Assembly: GCA_037952775.1 (NCBI GenBank)
Contig: JBANAY010000003.1
Coordinates: 9,610,001 to 9,674,000 of the forward strand
DNA length: 64,000 bases
Source of the DNA: Clonostachys chloroleuca
Lineage: Eukaryota; Ascomycota; Sordariomycetes; Hypocreales; Bionectriaceae
Direction of reading: 5' to 3'
Made by a program: the position numbers and the translations under genes. Below are positions 25,221-35,074 of the stretch, one piece after another. The notes under the pieces are model-generated. The model saw nothing but the letters and a program-made list of their open reading frames with translations. It was not told where the DNA came from and made no database searches. How positions within the stretch are numbered: the stretch's first letter is position 1; every line of letters starts with the position of its first letter.

Positions 25221-26582
25221 ATGTCCTTAGACAGCATCCTAGGCTACCATCTCCATCTTCATAAGTTCATTCGCAAATCAATCAATACCAATTCAGCCAA
25301 TATATACAATTTATCCGATATGTACGGTTCAACCAACATGTACAATTCAACCAGTACGGACGAATCAACCAATACGTACGATTCAACCATCAACCCACTG
25401 AAGATACTACTCATTGTAGTGAGCGGAATCGACAAAGTCGCCCCAATAACCCAATACTCCTACCACCATTTTGCAAGGATACAAGACTCTGCCAATTATA
25501 CAGAAGAGCGTTCGAGTATAAAGTTGAACAACAATAAAAGACGCCAGACCCGACATCTCAGCACAATGAATGCGGACTCTGCCAATTATAGACAGACTGA
25601 AACCGGACTTCGGCTTGGAACGAGAGAGAAACCATTTATGACCGAAGTCTTCACCTCAACGTCTAAGCGATACGCAATTCTGGCCGACAAATTCATCCGG
25701 GAAGCTGATGGTATACTGTTGGCATACAGCGTCGCAAACAAGAACGCCCTCCGCCAGATAACAGATCAGTACTACAAGATTGAGCGTGCGCGTACTGTGG
25801 GGTACATGCGTCGAAATGTTTGCCAGTGCCATCGTGTGCCCCCGATGCCACTTCTCCTTGTCGGAATTGACTCCGGATCAAATGTCCCACGGATGGTGTC
25901 CAAGCCTCAAGGAGCCAACCTTGCCTTCCAGCTGGGCATTGAGTTCATGGAAATGAACGAGACATGGAATTCTCCAATAGAGATTCTCTTCTACCCGATG
26001 GTGCAGGTAATAGATACATATACTCGCGAAGGCAAAGGTTCCGATGAGTTCTCCCGATGTCCAGGAGAACAACGATCAAGGGCGAGGGCGGCATTCAGTC
26101 GCCGGATGAAATCCGATCTCGATAAAGTAAAAGCGTCTATCAGACCTAACAGACGCAAAACTCGACAAGCAGACATTAACAGTCTATGCAATGCGATTGT
26201 CAATGACCAGCAAGAGACAGCTCGGTGTCTGATACAGAGTGGCGTTGATGTGAACAGCTTTGATCAGTCGGGGTCTACACTGTTACATGTTGCTGCAGCC
26301 CTGAATCGAGTCGAGATCGCCAAATTGCTTCTTCAGAGTGGAGCTTCTGTCAACCAGATCTCGCCTCTTAATGGGACAGCACTGTCTGTTGCGGCTTCTC
26401 GGGGAAATGACGAAATTGTGCAGCTTCTGCTTGGGTACGGCGCTCGTGTCGATGATCCTTGTGACTATTACGAAAACATGCTACAAACTGTAGCACGGAG
26501 AGATAATCCGAATATCTTGCGGCAACTCAGCAAGAGGATGAGTTGGAACCCATTTAAGACTAGGAAATATTCATGGTGTTGA
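25221..26582 (+). CDS. degenerate Ras-like domain fused to ankyrin repeats
   Basis: 453 residues, one exon. An Asn/Ser/Thr-rich N-terminus (to about 57) contains a hexapeptide repeat. Residues about 60-275 align by eye to a Ras-type fold: KILLIVVSGIDKVAP sits where the P-loop should be, FIREADGILLAYSVANKNAL matches the segment after switch II, and MPLLLVGIDSGSN replaces the N/TKxD strand. The GxxxxGKS, DxxG and NKxD motifs are all lost, so GTP binding is unlikely. A basic linker (RRMKSDLDKVKASIRPNRRK) leads to two to three ankyrin repeats (about 320-430: DQSGSTLLHVAAALNRVEIA, NGTALSVAASRGNDEIVQLL). This suggests a pseudo-GTPase scaffold. Partners unknown. Confidence 0.7.
   Translation: MSLDSILGYHLHLHKFIRKSINTNSANIYNLSDMYGSTNMYNSTSTDESTNTYDSTINPLKILLIVVSGIDKVAPITQYSYHHFARIQDSANYTEERSSIKLNNNKRRQTRHLSTMNADSANYRQTETGLRLGTREKPFMTEVFTSTSKRYAILADKFIREADGILLAYSVANKNALRQITDQYYKIERARTVGYMRRNVCQCHRVPPMPLLLVGIDSGSNVPRMVSKPQGANLAFQLGIEFMEMNETWNSPIEILFYPMVQVIDTYTREGKGSDEFSRCPGEQRSRARAAFSRRMKSDLDKVKASIRPNRRKTRQADINSLCNAIVNDQQETARCLIQSGVDVNSFDQSGSTLLHVAAALNRVEIAKLLLQSGASVNQISPLNGTALSVAASRGNDEIVQLLLGYGARVDDPCDYYENMLQTVARRDNPNILRQLSKRMSWNPFKTRKYSWC
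25302..25391 (+). repeat. 18-bp in-frame tandem repeat, about five copies
   Basis: Units of 18 nt of the type ATGTACRRTTCAACCAAY encode a drifting hexapeptide: IYNLSD, MYGSTN, MYNSTS, TDESTN, TYDSTI. The last four copies (25320-25391) are clearest. The repeat lies in the disordered N-terminus of the Ras-like/ankyrin protein and could vary in copy number between strains. Confidence 0.75.
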
Positions 26583-26637
26583 GATGTCGGGTCTGGCATC
26601 TTCCATTGCTTTTTTTTACTTTATATTCAAACCCTCT
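26581..26637 (+). repeat. dispersed repeat, copy A
   Basis: This 57-bp stretch beginning GAGATGTCGGGTCTGGCATC overlaps the stop codon of the Ras-like/ankyrin gene. It aligns without gaps to 53062-53118 with roughly a dozen mismatches by eye. Both copies lie at or just beyond the 3' end of a plus-strand gene. Confidence 0.6.
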
Positions 26638-27188
26638 GACCCGCATAATACTAAGAAATTAGACCAGATAGAATGATTTTGAATGAAATAGACAGCCTGA
26701 GTGGATCAGCTACTCCCAATCATGATTGTTTAAGCCTTTATCGACATGTGGCATCTTGAGTAGGTAAAATCTCTTTCATTGTTGCATCGGAATCTTATGC
26801 CCAAAAAGGAAATAAGTCATTCTTCGAGTCGACCCGACCCGGCTGACGTTAATGACTGCATGGGCTATGTGCGGCTGTGGGCACTCGGCGTTCGTACCTG
26901 GAGACAATGAATTTGTCATCCGAGAATGCAACTTTTTGCGATGCGACCTGCGCGTACAGCAACAAATCACGACGCTCGCTCTATGAAATTTGTCAATCAC
27001 GATGCTCGCTCCAAAAATTTGTCATCGCAGGCAATCTAATATGTTCACAATGGGATCCAATAGAGTAGATGCTGGGTATTTAAGAATCTCGACGTCCTGG
27101 CTGCTCCCGATCGATTTTCTTCACCATCGCACACATTCAAGCCCTTTAAACAGATAACGCCAATCACGGAAGCTCATACGCCTTCAAA
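26638..27188. other. intergenic; promoter of the aldehyde reductase gene
   Basis: AT-rich, no gene seen. TATTTAAG near 27074 may act as a TATA element for the gene starting at 27189. Confidence 0.45.
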
Positions 27189-28422
27189 ATGTCTCCACTG
27201 CAAAATCCAGCTCTTCCCAAAGGTTCCCTCGTTCTTGTGACGGGAGCCAATGGCTTCTTGGGCTCGCACGTCGCGGACCAGTTCCTCCATTATGGATACA
27301 ACGTTCGAGCAACTGTCCGAGACCCTGTGAAGCATGCTTGGTATGCCGACTTGTTTGAGAAGAAGTATGGCAAGGACAGGTTTGAGCTCGTCCAAGTTGA
27401 CGACATGTCCAAGGACGGTGCTTTCGACGAGGCAATCAAAGGTCTGTGAGCCCCAATTGCTCAGGGACATAATGGGCTTTCCGCGGTGTGAACTGACAAC
27501 CAATTTCAGGAGTCCAAATCTTCGTTCATACAGCTTCTGTCATGACGTTCGACCCCGACCCGAAGAACGTGATCCCCCAGGTCATAGCTGGTGTGCTCAA
27601 CGCTCTGAAGGCGGCCTACGCCGAGCCGACCGTGAAGCGATTTGTCTTCACGTCTTCCTCCGCCGCAGTAGTAACTTCTCATCCTGATGTTCCTCCAATC
27701 GTCGCCACCGATGATACCGAGAACGAGTGGGCTGTCAAGCGTGCCTGGTCGGAACCCCCTTACCCCGTTGATCACGGCGCTCGGGTGTACGAGGCCAGCA
27801 AAACCCAGGCTGAGCAAGAACTGTGGAAGTTTCACCGAGAGAATCGTAGCAAGAGGCCTGACCTAGTCGTCAATACAGGTGAGAATAGAGGAACTATTTT
27901 AGTCAGTCCCGAAAACTAACTCTCTCGCAAGTACTTCCCAACTTGGTGTTTGGCAGGTCTCTTGACCCCGTTCGCCAGGGTTACCTGAGTAGCGGTGGAC
28001 TTATCCCGGCTCTTTGGAACGGAGACGTCCTCCCATTCCACAAGGCCCAGAATCCGCGTAAGTCAAAGCCTTCTTTGATGCTGCTCTCTCAATTTTGACT
28101 ACTGACATCCATCTCAGAGTACTTCGTCGACGTGCAAGATGTTGGCCGCCTTCACGTCATTGGCGCTCTGTTCGAGAAAGTCAAGGATCAGAGGCTTTTC
28201 GGCTTCGCCGACCGCTTTTCCTGGGACAAGATTCTGGATATCATGAGGAAGCAAGAGCCTAACCGCAAGTTCCCTGACAATTTCTCCGGCGGCGAGGATC
28301 CCCACGAGATCCCGCCTCGACACAAGGCGGAGCAGTTGCTCAAGGAGCTCGGGCTCCCGGGATGGACAAGTTTGGAGGACTGCATTAGTTACAATTTGGA
28401 AGCACTGCGGGCTTCCTCCTAG
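27189..28422 (+). CDS. NAD(P)-dependent aldehyde reductase, extended SDR
   Basis: 350 residues from join(27189..27441, 27510..27878, 27932..28057, 28118..28422); all junctions are in phase. VLVTGANGFLGSHVADQ (about 15-31) is the extended-SDR TGxxGFxG nucleotide loop. FVFTSSSAAV carries the catalytic Ser/Thr, and VYEASKTQAEQELW the YxxxK pair. The family includes yeast carbonyl reductases, fungal aldehyde reductase II and plant dihydroflavonol reductase, which reduce ketones and aldehydes with NADPH. Cytosolic; no targeting signal seen. The substrate cannot be told from sequence. It is convergent with the small zinc-finger gene. Confidence 0.9.
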
Positions 28423-28440
28423 TTTGAAGACTCCTAGGAT

Positions 28441-28529
28441 GAAGATTCAAGGACGAGATGCCATTCATTTAGAACTAAAGGGCCTCCCGGGTTGAAGATT
28501 AAAGGGTGAGATGTCATTCATTTAGAAGT
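28441..28529 (+). repeat. imperfect direct repeat of 36 bp
   Basis: 28441-28476 (GAAGATTCAAGGACGAGATG...) and 28494-28529 (GAAGATTAAAGGGTGAGATG...) match at about 31 of 36 positions, with an identical CATTCATTTAGAA core. The repeat lies between two convergent genes in their 3' flanks. Likely a local duplication. Confidence 0.7.
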
Positions 28530-28628
28530 AGAGGATTCTGTTTATTTTTCCCGAAAGGAGCCGCTCACATAGCTTTCATCACAATTATATTCAATGTTTG
28601 CATAGTTTGTCCAATAAAGTCGCCCGGA

Positions 28629-29058
28629 TCAGGCTTCGGCTTCGGCTGAGGGGAAATCATTTGGCCAGCACTTCTCCTTGGGCCAGAGCTTCTCATCGTG
28701 AGTACCAGCATGAACCTCCAACTGAATCTTGTTGGTGTTCACAATCTCCTTACGACAGTTTTGGCACTATTTTGGGGGAGGAAAAGTTTAGCCACCCGCG
28801 TTCATCGCCCATGAGTATCACGCAACAAAGTCACAAAGATTAATACTGACGATCGAAGTAGGCTTGGGAGCCTTGACAGGAAGTCCATTCCGCTTCACGG
28901 GGGCACGAGTGCCAGCAGCGTCGGCCTTCTTCTGCTCCCGGTTACGCTGCGCAAACATGATAATAAGCACCATGAGATAAAGGAGACACATCACCAAGCC
29001 ATGGAGGCAAGCCAAGAAATTGAAAGAGACCTACTCTGTCCTTTTTGCTGATAGGCAT
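28629..29058 (-). CDS. small zinc-finger-like protein (85 aa)
   Basis: A three-exon gene with no long open frame: complement(join(28629..28766, 28851..28946, 29035..29058)), 85 residues. It starts MPISKKDRRNREQKKAD and is rich in Lys/Arg/Ala, then KRNGLPVKAPKPTSI. It ends with CQNCRKEIVNTNKIQLEVHA, GTHDEKLWPKEKCWPNDFPS and a short acidic tail. The CxxC...HxxTH arrangement resembles the small conserved C2H2/4F5-like zinc-finger proteins of fungi and plants (At2g23090 type). Introns are GTAGGT...GCGCAG and GTCAGT...AATAG, and both keep phase. Function in the family is unclear; nucleic-acid binding is an inference from the finger and basic N-terminus. Confidence 0.8.
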
Positions 29059-29882
29059 TGTGGGTGGATAGCAGAGATCAACGTGTCACAATCTTTATTT
29101 TATTATGTTTGTTTGTAAGCGCGCGTGAAAAGATGAAAATGGCCAAAGAAATTCCACTTTGTCTCGATTTTTAATTTTATTTGCACAATCACGCACAATT
29201 TTATTTATAGACACAATCCAGCGACGCGAAAAACTAGCCTAGTCCGAGAACGCGTCGTCGACCGGGCCGACCATTATGCCGCTGTTGTTGAAGAGTGTCC
29301 AAGTGTTCGAGTGGAGGGTCAAACGCATTTACACTGTCAGGCAGGTAGCATAGCGCTGGTGAAAATAAAGAGTTTTGAAGGTGAATCTTCCCCAAAATCT
29401 CCTATGTAAATCAATAAATGTATTTTCGATATAAATACCAACATTTTAATCATCTCAAGCCTTGTCTCTGTCTTCCTGATGATGGAACGGTGATGGGTGT
29501 AGCTGGGTATAGGGTAGGATGGACTTGGCTAGGGATTCAACTTCACCAGCAGCTCTCACTGCCAACTTGGAATGCTTTAGTGGGGCATTCGGGGCCTTTC
29601 TAGCACCATCCACCGTCTTCCAGGTACTTCATCGCTGTACCTTGGACGCTGTCGAGCATCACCAGCGCCTTCGAGAGATTTCGATTCTGGTGGACACAAC
29701 CACCTTCATCAATTTGCTTGTCGACATCATGTTGAGATCAATCAATTATAAAATGAAGACTGCCATCGAGCTCCTTCATCGGGCCTCTCCATCTTCACAC
29801 AGAACCAAACTCTACAACTATCACAATTCCTAGCTCAAGGCATCAATCCCAACTCCAGAACAACCCCCATCAAATCGTCAAA
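29059..29882. promoter_or_regulatory. divergent promoter region of zinc-finger and Hsp20 genes
   Basis: TATAAAA at 29747-29753 lies 130 bp before the Hsp20 ATG. An imperfect heat-shock-element-like array (cTTCg aGAgA tTTCg aTTCt) lies at 29669-29688, just upstream of that TATA. One GAATCTTC pair lies at 29383-29390. Heat-shock control is plausible from the family; the elements are weak by eye. Confidence 0.45.
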
Positions 29883-30491
29883 ATGGCTCTCTTCCCCCAA
29901 AGCTTCTACAACGGTGACGCCTCCTTCACACCTCTATTCCGTCTTCTCGATGACTTTGATAAGTACTCTCGCAGCGAAAGCAGCGGGAACATCTCAGGCG
30001 GCCGAGCCTCACGGATCTCTCATTGGCAACCGAAGTTTGATGTTCGGGAGACATCGGACGCATATCATCTCCACGGCGAGCTGCCCGGCCTGACCAAGGA
30101 CCAAGTTTTCATCGAGTTCCCTGAGCCGCAGAGCCTGGTTATTCGCGGCAAGACCGAGCGCACTTACACTGCAAATTCACCCACCGGCTTCCTTGAGTCT
30201 GCAGGCAGTCCAGCGGCCATCACCGAGACTGGCGAATCTACAAAGTCGCAACAAGCCACGGTTGAGGATGAAAACGCCACCGATTCTACCCCAAAGGACG
30301 AGCCTGCAGCTCCGTCTGATAAGGCGAAGTACTGGATCACTGAGCGCAGCATTGGAGAGTTCTCACGCCACTTCAACTTCCCTGCTCGCATCGACCGGGA
30401 CGCTGTCACTGCCAGCCTGAGTGACGGCATCTTGACCATTGATGTCCCGAAAGCGAAGAAGCCCGAGACGCGACGCATCGCAATCAACTAG
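29883..30491 (+). CDS. small heat-shock protein, Hsp20/Hsp30 type
   Basis: 202 residues, one exon, start MALFPQSFYNGDAS. The alpha-crystallin domain starts near residue 48 (PKFDVRETSDAYHLHGELPG, then VFIEFPEPQSLVIRGKTER). It is interrupted by a Ser/Thr/Glu-rich insert (about 100-145), then resumes with RSIGEFSRHFNFPARIDRD and SDGILTIDVPKAKKPETRRI. The A-x-L-x-x-G-V/I-L signature appears as ASLSDGILTI. The split domain with an acidic insert is typical of the filamentous-fungal 30-kDa Hsp. These are ATP-independent holdases that prevent aggregation of unfolded proteins in the cytosol under heat or other stress. Confidence 0.92.
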   Translation: MALFPQSFYNGDASFTPLFRLLDDFDKYSRSESSGNISGGRASRISHWQPKFDVRETSDAYHLHGELPGLTKDQVFIEFPEPQSLVIRGKTERTYTANSPTGFLESAGSPAAITETGESTKSQQATVEDENATDSTPKDEPAAPSDKAKYWITERSIGEFSRHFNFPARIDRDAVTASLSDGILTIDVPKAKKPETRRIAIN

Positions 30492-30995
30492 ATAAATAAG
30501 CCACCGGAAATCACACACATTATAATGTTTTGGCGCTAATTTAATTATTGAATTTCTGTGCTCTCATTCTCGCTGAGGGATTGGCTTCAGCAACGACTTG
30601 GTTCACGTTTTGGCACATTTGAACACCAATTGAATCGATGGTCTTGCTTTTCCTGTAAACTATCTATCTAATAAAACTCTAATATTTAACAAAAAAAAAT
30701 CCTTTTGATCCTCAGAACATGTGTGATATTGAACTCGAGTCTTTATGCAGTAAATTCCCAGGTAAGTTAAGTTGGTCAGCTTATGATGGCTGCCTGGCGC
30801 GTATTGGGTCCCAACGTGGTCTCTCTGCCCGCAACGCTACATGGCCCCCGCCCTGAAAGGGCTGTGCGTTGGCATCCTCAAGTGCTAGGTGATGCTGATA
30901 AATGCTGCCTGTTGGTCGTTGGTCGACCTGAAGTGACATTCATCCCTCTCCTCCATAGTTCATCGTAGGACTCCGACTCATCTTCGAGCGACACC
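30492..30995. other. intergenic
   Basis: 3' flank of the Hsp20 gene with an A-rich tract near 30690, and 5' flank of the peptidase gene. No other feature seen. Confidence 0.45.
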
Positions 30996-33416
30996 ATGCT
31001 TTCAATCGAGGATCGCTGTCTCCAGGCGACGGCTGTCACGCCCCACTGGACCCCTGGTGGCGATTCGTTTTGGTACCGCCAGAAGCTCGATGATGAAAAG
31101 TATCAGTTCATGTTTGTTCATGCGGCAAATAAGATTGTCAGGCCTGCATTTGACCATGGGAAGCTTGCAGAGGAGCTGGGCCAGAAGACGGGAATAGATT
31201 TTGATCCCCATCAGCTTCCTTTCCTCTGGATTGAAACTACCCCAGACGGTACCACAGCCCGCTTTCTAGCAAAGGAGAAGAAATGGGAATATGGGACGGA
31301 ATTGGTCAAGTGGGATGGGTCATTCAAGCAAGAGAGTAATTCTCTGATGCAGGTCGAGGAACCGTCAGATCCATTGAGCACTTCCCCGGTTAGAGTCCGC
31401 TTTATGAATCAGACAGAGGGAACGCTGAATCTCATCTGGATCAACTTCGAAGGGGAGCCAAAAAACTACGGCGCAATACGACCTGACGAAGCCAGGAGCC
31501 AGGAGACATACTCTGGCCATTGTTGGAGGTTAGAGGATGCGTCAAGCGGCAAGATAAAGGCCATATATCGCGTTCCAGACACTGGGCATGATGCCGTCAT
31601 CGTGAATGAGCCTTCTCCAGAAGACGACGCAAAATCTGGCGATGAAGCTAAAATCCCTGCCCGAGAGGATGAAGAGAAAACGCAGGATGGGGAAACATCA
31701 GATGTAAAACTTGATATACGGCAGTATAATCTATGGATGAGCGAAACAGGAACAGATGGGACTGTGCGCACACAGATCTCCAAGAATGGCACGGAAGAGC
31801 AGCCCTATGATAAGATTATGGTCTTCAAATCACCAGACAACAAATTTGCGATTGCTTGGCAGTTCACGCCGGAACAGGAGAGTTCCCTTCACCTACTCAA
31901 CTACGCACCAGACGATCAACTCCAGCCGAAACTCACGAAGAAGCAATACTTGAAACCGGGCGATCGTGTGAGGGTTGACCGCCCAAGATTGTTTGATCTG
32001 GGAACCAAGACAGAGATTGAGACAAGCGATGCTCTTTTCGCAAACCCATACCAAATGATAAGTCTGGGTTGGGGCGTAAAGAATGGGAAACATGAGTATC
32101 GATTTATCTTCAACGAGCGGGGCCATCAGCTCATGCGCGTACTGGCGATGGGACTTGATGGCACGGTGCGGGTGTTGATCGAAGAGAAGAGCGACACCTT
32201 CATAAACTACACGAACAAGTTGTCATATGAAGTTCTCAAACAGTCTAACATGATGATATGGGCAAGCGAGAGAGATGGCTACAACCATATTTATATTGTT
32301 GATCTGGAGAAGGGCGAGGTGAAGAACCAGATCACACAGGGCCAGTGGAATGTCCGCGATGTTGAGCATATTGATGAGACGAACCAGCAAATATGGGTAT
32401 CTGCGTATGGTTTCAGGCAAGACGAGGACCCGTATCATCTGAATTTAGTCCGAGTCAACTTCGACGGCACCAGCTGCCAAGCACTGACCGAGGGCGATGG
32501 AACCCATGTTTGGAAGTGGTCTCCCAACAACCGCTTCTTCATCGACACCTGGTCGAGAGTTGACCTCCCTCCACGTACCGCCGTGAGAAGCTCAGAAACA
32601 GGAAGTCTCCAGCTAATGCTGCATGAAAGAACGGCGCATGACTTGAAGGAAAATGGGTGGGATCCCCCTGAGAGATTCTCAGCAGTCGGCCGAGATGGCG
32701 AGACCCTGATCTACGGTATCATTATCCGGCCACCACAATTTGACAAGACCAAAATGTACCCAGTACTAGAGAACCTGTATTCTGGTCCACATGATTTCTC
32801 TACCCCAAAGCGATTTGAATCAATGCTAAGGCTCCGTGAATGGGCCTCGCAGGGTTATATTGTTGTCATTTTGGACGGAATGGGAACAAATTGGAGATCC
32901 AAAAAGTTCCATGATGTTGCCTATAAGAATCTCAAAGATGGAGGACTCCCAGATCGGATAGCTTGGATGCAGGAAGCAGCAAAAACAAGACCGTGGATGG
33001 ATTTATCGCGTGTAGGAGTCATGGGGGGTTCTGCTGGGGGGCAGAACGCCGTATCGGCATTGCTCCATCATGGCAATTTTTACAAAGCCGCAGTCGCAGA
33101 TTCAGGATGTCACGACAACCGGTTGGACAAAATCTGGTGGAATGAGCAGTGGATGGGATATCCGGTGGATGAGTCATATGAGGAGAACTCGAACACCACC
33201 CACGCTGGCAAGTTAAGAGGAAAGTTGATGCTGGTAGTTGGTGGAATGGATACAAACGTAGATCCTGCAGCCACGATGCAACTCGTGTCTAAGCTTATTA
33301 AGGAGGATAAGGACCATGAATTAGTGTTTATCCCCGATGGGACTCACTGTGAAGGTATGAATGGCCCTGCCCTAGGGCGGATGAAGAGGTTTTTCAAGCA
33401 GCATTTAAGCCCATAG
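30996..33416 (+). CDS. S9 prolyl-oligopeptidase/DPP IV-like serine peptidase
   Basis: 806 residues, one exon. The N-terminal two thirds is a beta-propeller of the DPP IV type (start SIEDRCLQATAVTPHWTPGG; RFIFNERGHQLMR; YNHIYIVDLEKGE). The C-terminal alpha/beta hydrolase has catalytic residues Ser679 in GVMGGSAGGQ, Asp752 in VVGGMDTNVDPA and His784 in IPDGTHCEGM. The S9 family cleaves short peptides, usually after proline or alanine. The nucleophile elbow is GGSAGG, not the GWSYGG of classic DPP IV, and no signal peptide or membrane anchor is seen. A cytosolic peptidase of altered specificity is therefore likely. An acidic insert (about 207-233) interrupts the propeller. Start chosen at the first ATG. 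Confidence 0.88.
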   Translation: MLSIEDRCLQATAVTPHWTPGGDSFWYRQKLDDEKYQFMFVHAANKIVRPAFDHGKLAEELGQKTGIDFDPHQLPFLWIETTPDGTTARFLAKEKKWEYGTELVKWDGSFKQESNSLMQVEEPSDPLSTSPVRVRFMNQTEGTLNLIWINFEGEPKNYGAIRPDEARSQETYSGHCWRLEDASSGKIKAIYRVPDTGHDAVIVNEPSPEDDAKSGDEAKIPAREDEEKTQDGETSDVKLDIRQYNLWMSETGTDGTVRTQISKNGTEEQPYDKIMVFKSPDNKFAIAWQFTPEQESSLHLLNYAPDDQLQPKLTKKQYLKPGDRVRVDRPRLFDLGTKTEIETSDALFANPYQMISLGWGVKNGKHEYRFIFNERGHQLMRVLAMGLDGTVRVLIEEKSDTFINYTNKLSYEVLKQSNMMIWASERDGYNHIYIVDLEKGEVKNQITQGQWNVRDVEHIDETNQQIWVSAYGFRQDEDPYHLNLVRVNFDGTSCQALTEGDGTHVWKWSPNNRFFIDTWSRVDLPPRTAVRSSETGSLQLMLHERTAHDLKENGWDPPERFSAVGRDGETLIYGIIIRPPQFDKTKMYPVLENLYSGPHDFSTPKRFESMLRLREWASQGYIVVILDGMGTNWRSKKFHDVAYKNLKDGGLPDRIAWMQEAAKTRPWMDLSRVGVMGGSAGGQNAVSALLHHGNFYKAAVADSGCHDNRLDKIWWNEQWMGYPVDESYEENSNTTHAGKLRGKLMLVVGGMDTNVDPAATMQLVSKLIKEDKDHELVFIPDGTHCEGMNGPALGRMKRFFKQHLSP

Positions 33417-33780
33417 GTTAGTTTGCTACTGTTCCTCATCATAGTTTCAAGATATCGAGGAGTTTGTGCGACTGGAACATCTGAGGCCCAGCTTTTCTTC
33501 ATTGAAATCCATTAAGGTCCGTTACCCCTCCGAGACGTTGACTTTGAGGGAGGGAGACTTATTCATCGCAGGAGAAGAGTACAGAGTGAAGAGTGAAAGG
33601 GAGTTTTCCATTGCCGAAACGTAATTGCCGAAACGCAAAAAAAGGCCGTGATAAATGGCCATCAAGCCAAACCCGCTTGCTAATGCTACCAAAAAGAAGA
33701 AGAAAAGAAGGGATATAAAAACCAGGCGCCGCCGATGCAATAACCAAACTCCAGTCCCAAGATAAATACCTTAAGCCAAC
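33417..33780. other. intergenic between convergent genes
   Basis: 3' flanks of the peptidase gene (+) and the receptor gene (-). Contains a short purine tract but no gene. Confidence 0.45.
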
Positions 33781-35074
33781 TTAACCATCTGCTCTTATAA
33801 AGTCGTGTCGGTGTTTCCAACTCTCCCAAGCACGACGTTTCATCTGTTCGCTCAATCCATAGGTCAATGCATTGATCAAGCCGATAAACTGTGTTGATGC
33901 TTGTAGAATGCTAAGCCACTGGGGAGACGATCCGGCCGTTGATTCTACAAGACGATTTGCTATGCCTGGTATCCATAGAATGATGTAAGCGATTGGATAT
34001 CCGTTCATCAACAACATTTTCTGGATATTCGGCGGTGGAGGCATGAATTCCTGTGACTTTAGGCTCGGTGTGAACGATGGTTGAGAACTCAGAGGTGCCA
34101 CTGATCTTGGGCCCGAAGTGCTTGTTTGTCCCGAGGATGAAGGATGGGGATTTGCCGCTGGATTTTCCAAGCCTCTAGAGTTAACCTGCTGCTGGTTTCC
34201 ATTCTCTTGGGACAGAGATGAAAGGCCCGAGGGCAGAACCTGATGCGTATCGAATGCGTATGGAAGCCCTAGTTCGGCGTCCCGGGTTTGGCTTTCGATT
34301 GAGACATCGAATGTGCCTCCAATAGCCCTGACCTTTCCATAAATGCGTTTGATTTGCACATAGATGCACGTGTAGATGGCTATCGTGGCGAAGAAGATAG
34401 CAAGCCGCCATCCGTGTGTGAGACCGTAGCGAAGATCGAGACGATCCGTCCGTATCCAGCACCAATTGCCGCTGACAAAGCCGTAGCTATTCAAGCCGAG
34501 AGCAACATTGCCTATGAAGAAAGAGTTAGTTGCGACTCATTTTGCCCCCAGTCGAGCTTAGGCCACAGCTGGAAGAGTGCTAAACGTACTGGTTATTAAA
34601 CCCGGAATCCAGGCGCCGACACAGAAGAATATCTGAGCCCGCGTTGATAAGTCTGATATCCAGTGCGTTCTCACTACTGATATGAGAACAATAACGGAAA
34701 TTGTGAGGATGTTAAAGTCAATCGTCTGGACACTAAGCTGGTTGACCCAAGCATTGACCATACAAGCAGCGCTGGGGTTGGCATTCGTAGCTGGAGTGCT
34801 GCCTTGCGAGAGAAAGTAGGCCCCTGAGATTGTGTTGCCTAGACTATTCATCAAATCTAGGAAGATCAGACCTGGCTGGCTTTTCATTCCTTGTTTGCAG
34901 GGAGCGCTCACCTGAGATCAGAAGGTTGACGATGAGCGCGTGGCGAAAATGCCGACCAGGCGGGTAAATTAATTGCAGCAAAAGAACTGTTGACGCGGCA
35001 AGAAACGAGAGCGAAGAACCGACAAATGTCGGAATAGACACTGCAAGGTCCAGCTTCACGTAGCCTTCGCGCAT
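33781..35074 (-). CDS. Git3/cAMP-receptor-like G-protein-coupled receptor
   Basis: 386 residues from complement(join(33781..34511, 34590..34856, 34912..35074)); phases agree. Seven hydrophobic segments can be placed: LAVSIPTFVGSSLSFLAAS; HALIVNLLISDLMNSLGN; VQTIDFNILTISVIVLISVV; IFFCVGAWIPGLITSN; WRLAIFFATIAIYTCIYV; MNGYPIAYIILWIPGIANR; and SILQASTQFIGLINALTYGL. A long Ser/Pro/Gln-rich third cytoplasmic loop (about 230-305) separates helices 5 and 6. The order and the helix 6/7 block (ILWIPGIANR...ALTYG) match fungal Git3/cAR-type receptors, which signal glucose or other nutrients through G-alpha to adenylate cyclase. The ligand is unknown. An upstream in-frame TTG at 35086 was not used. Confidence 0.82.
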
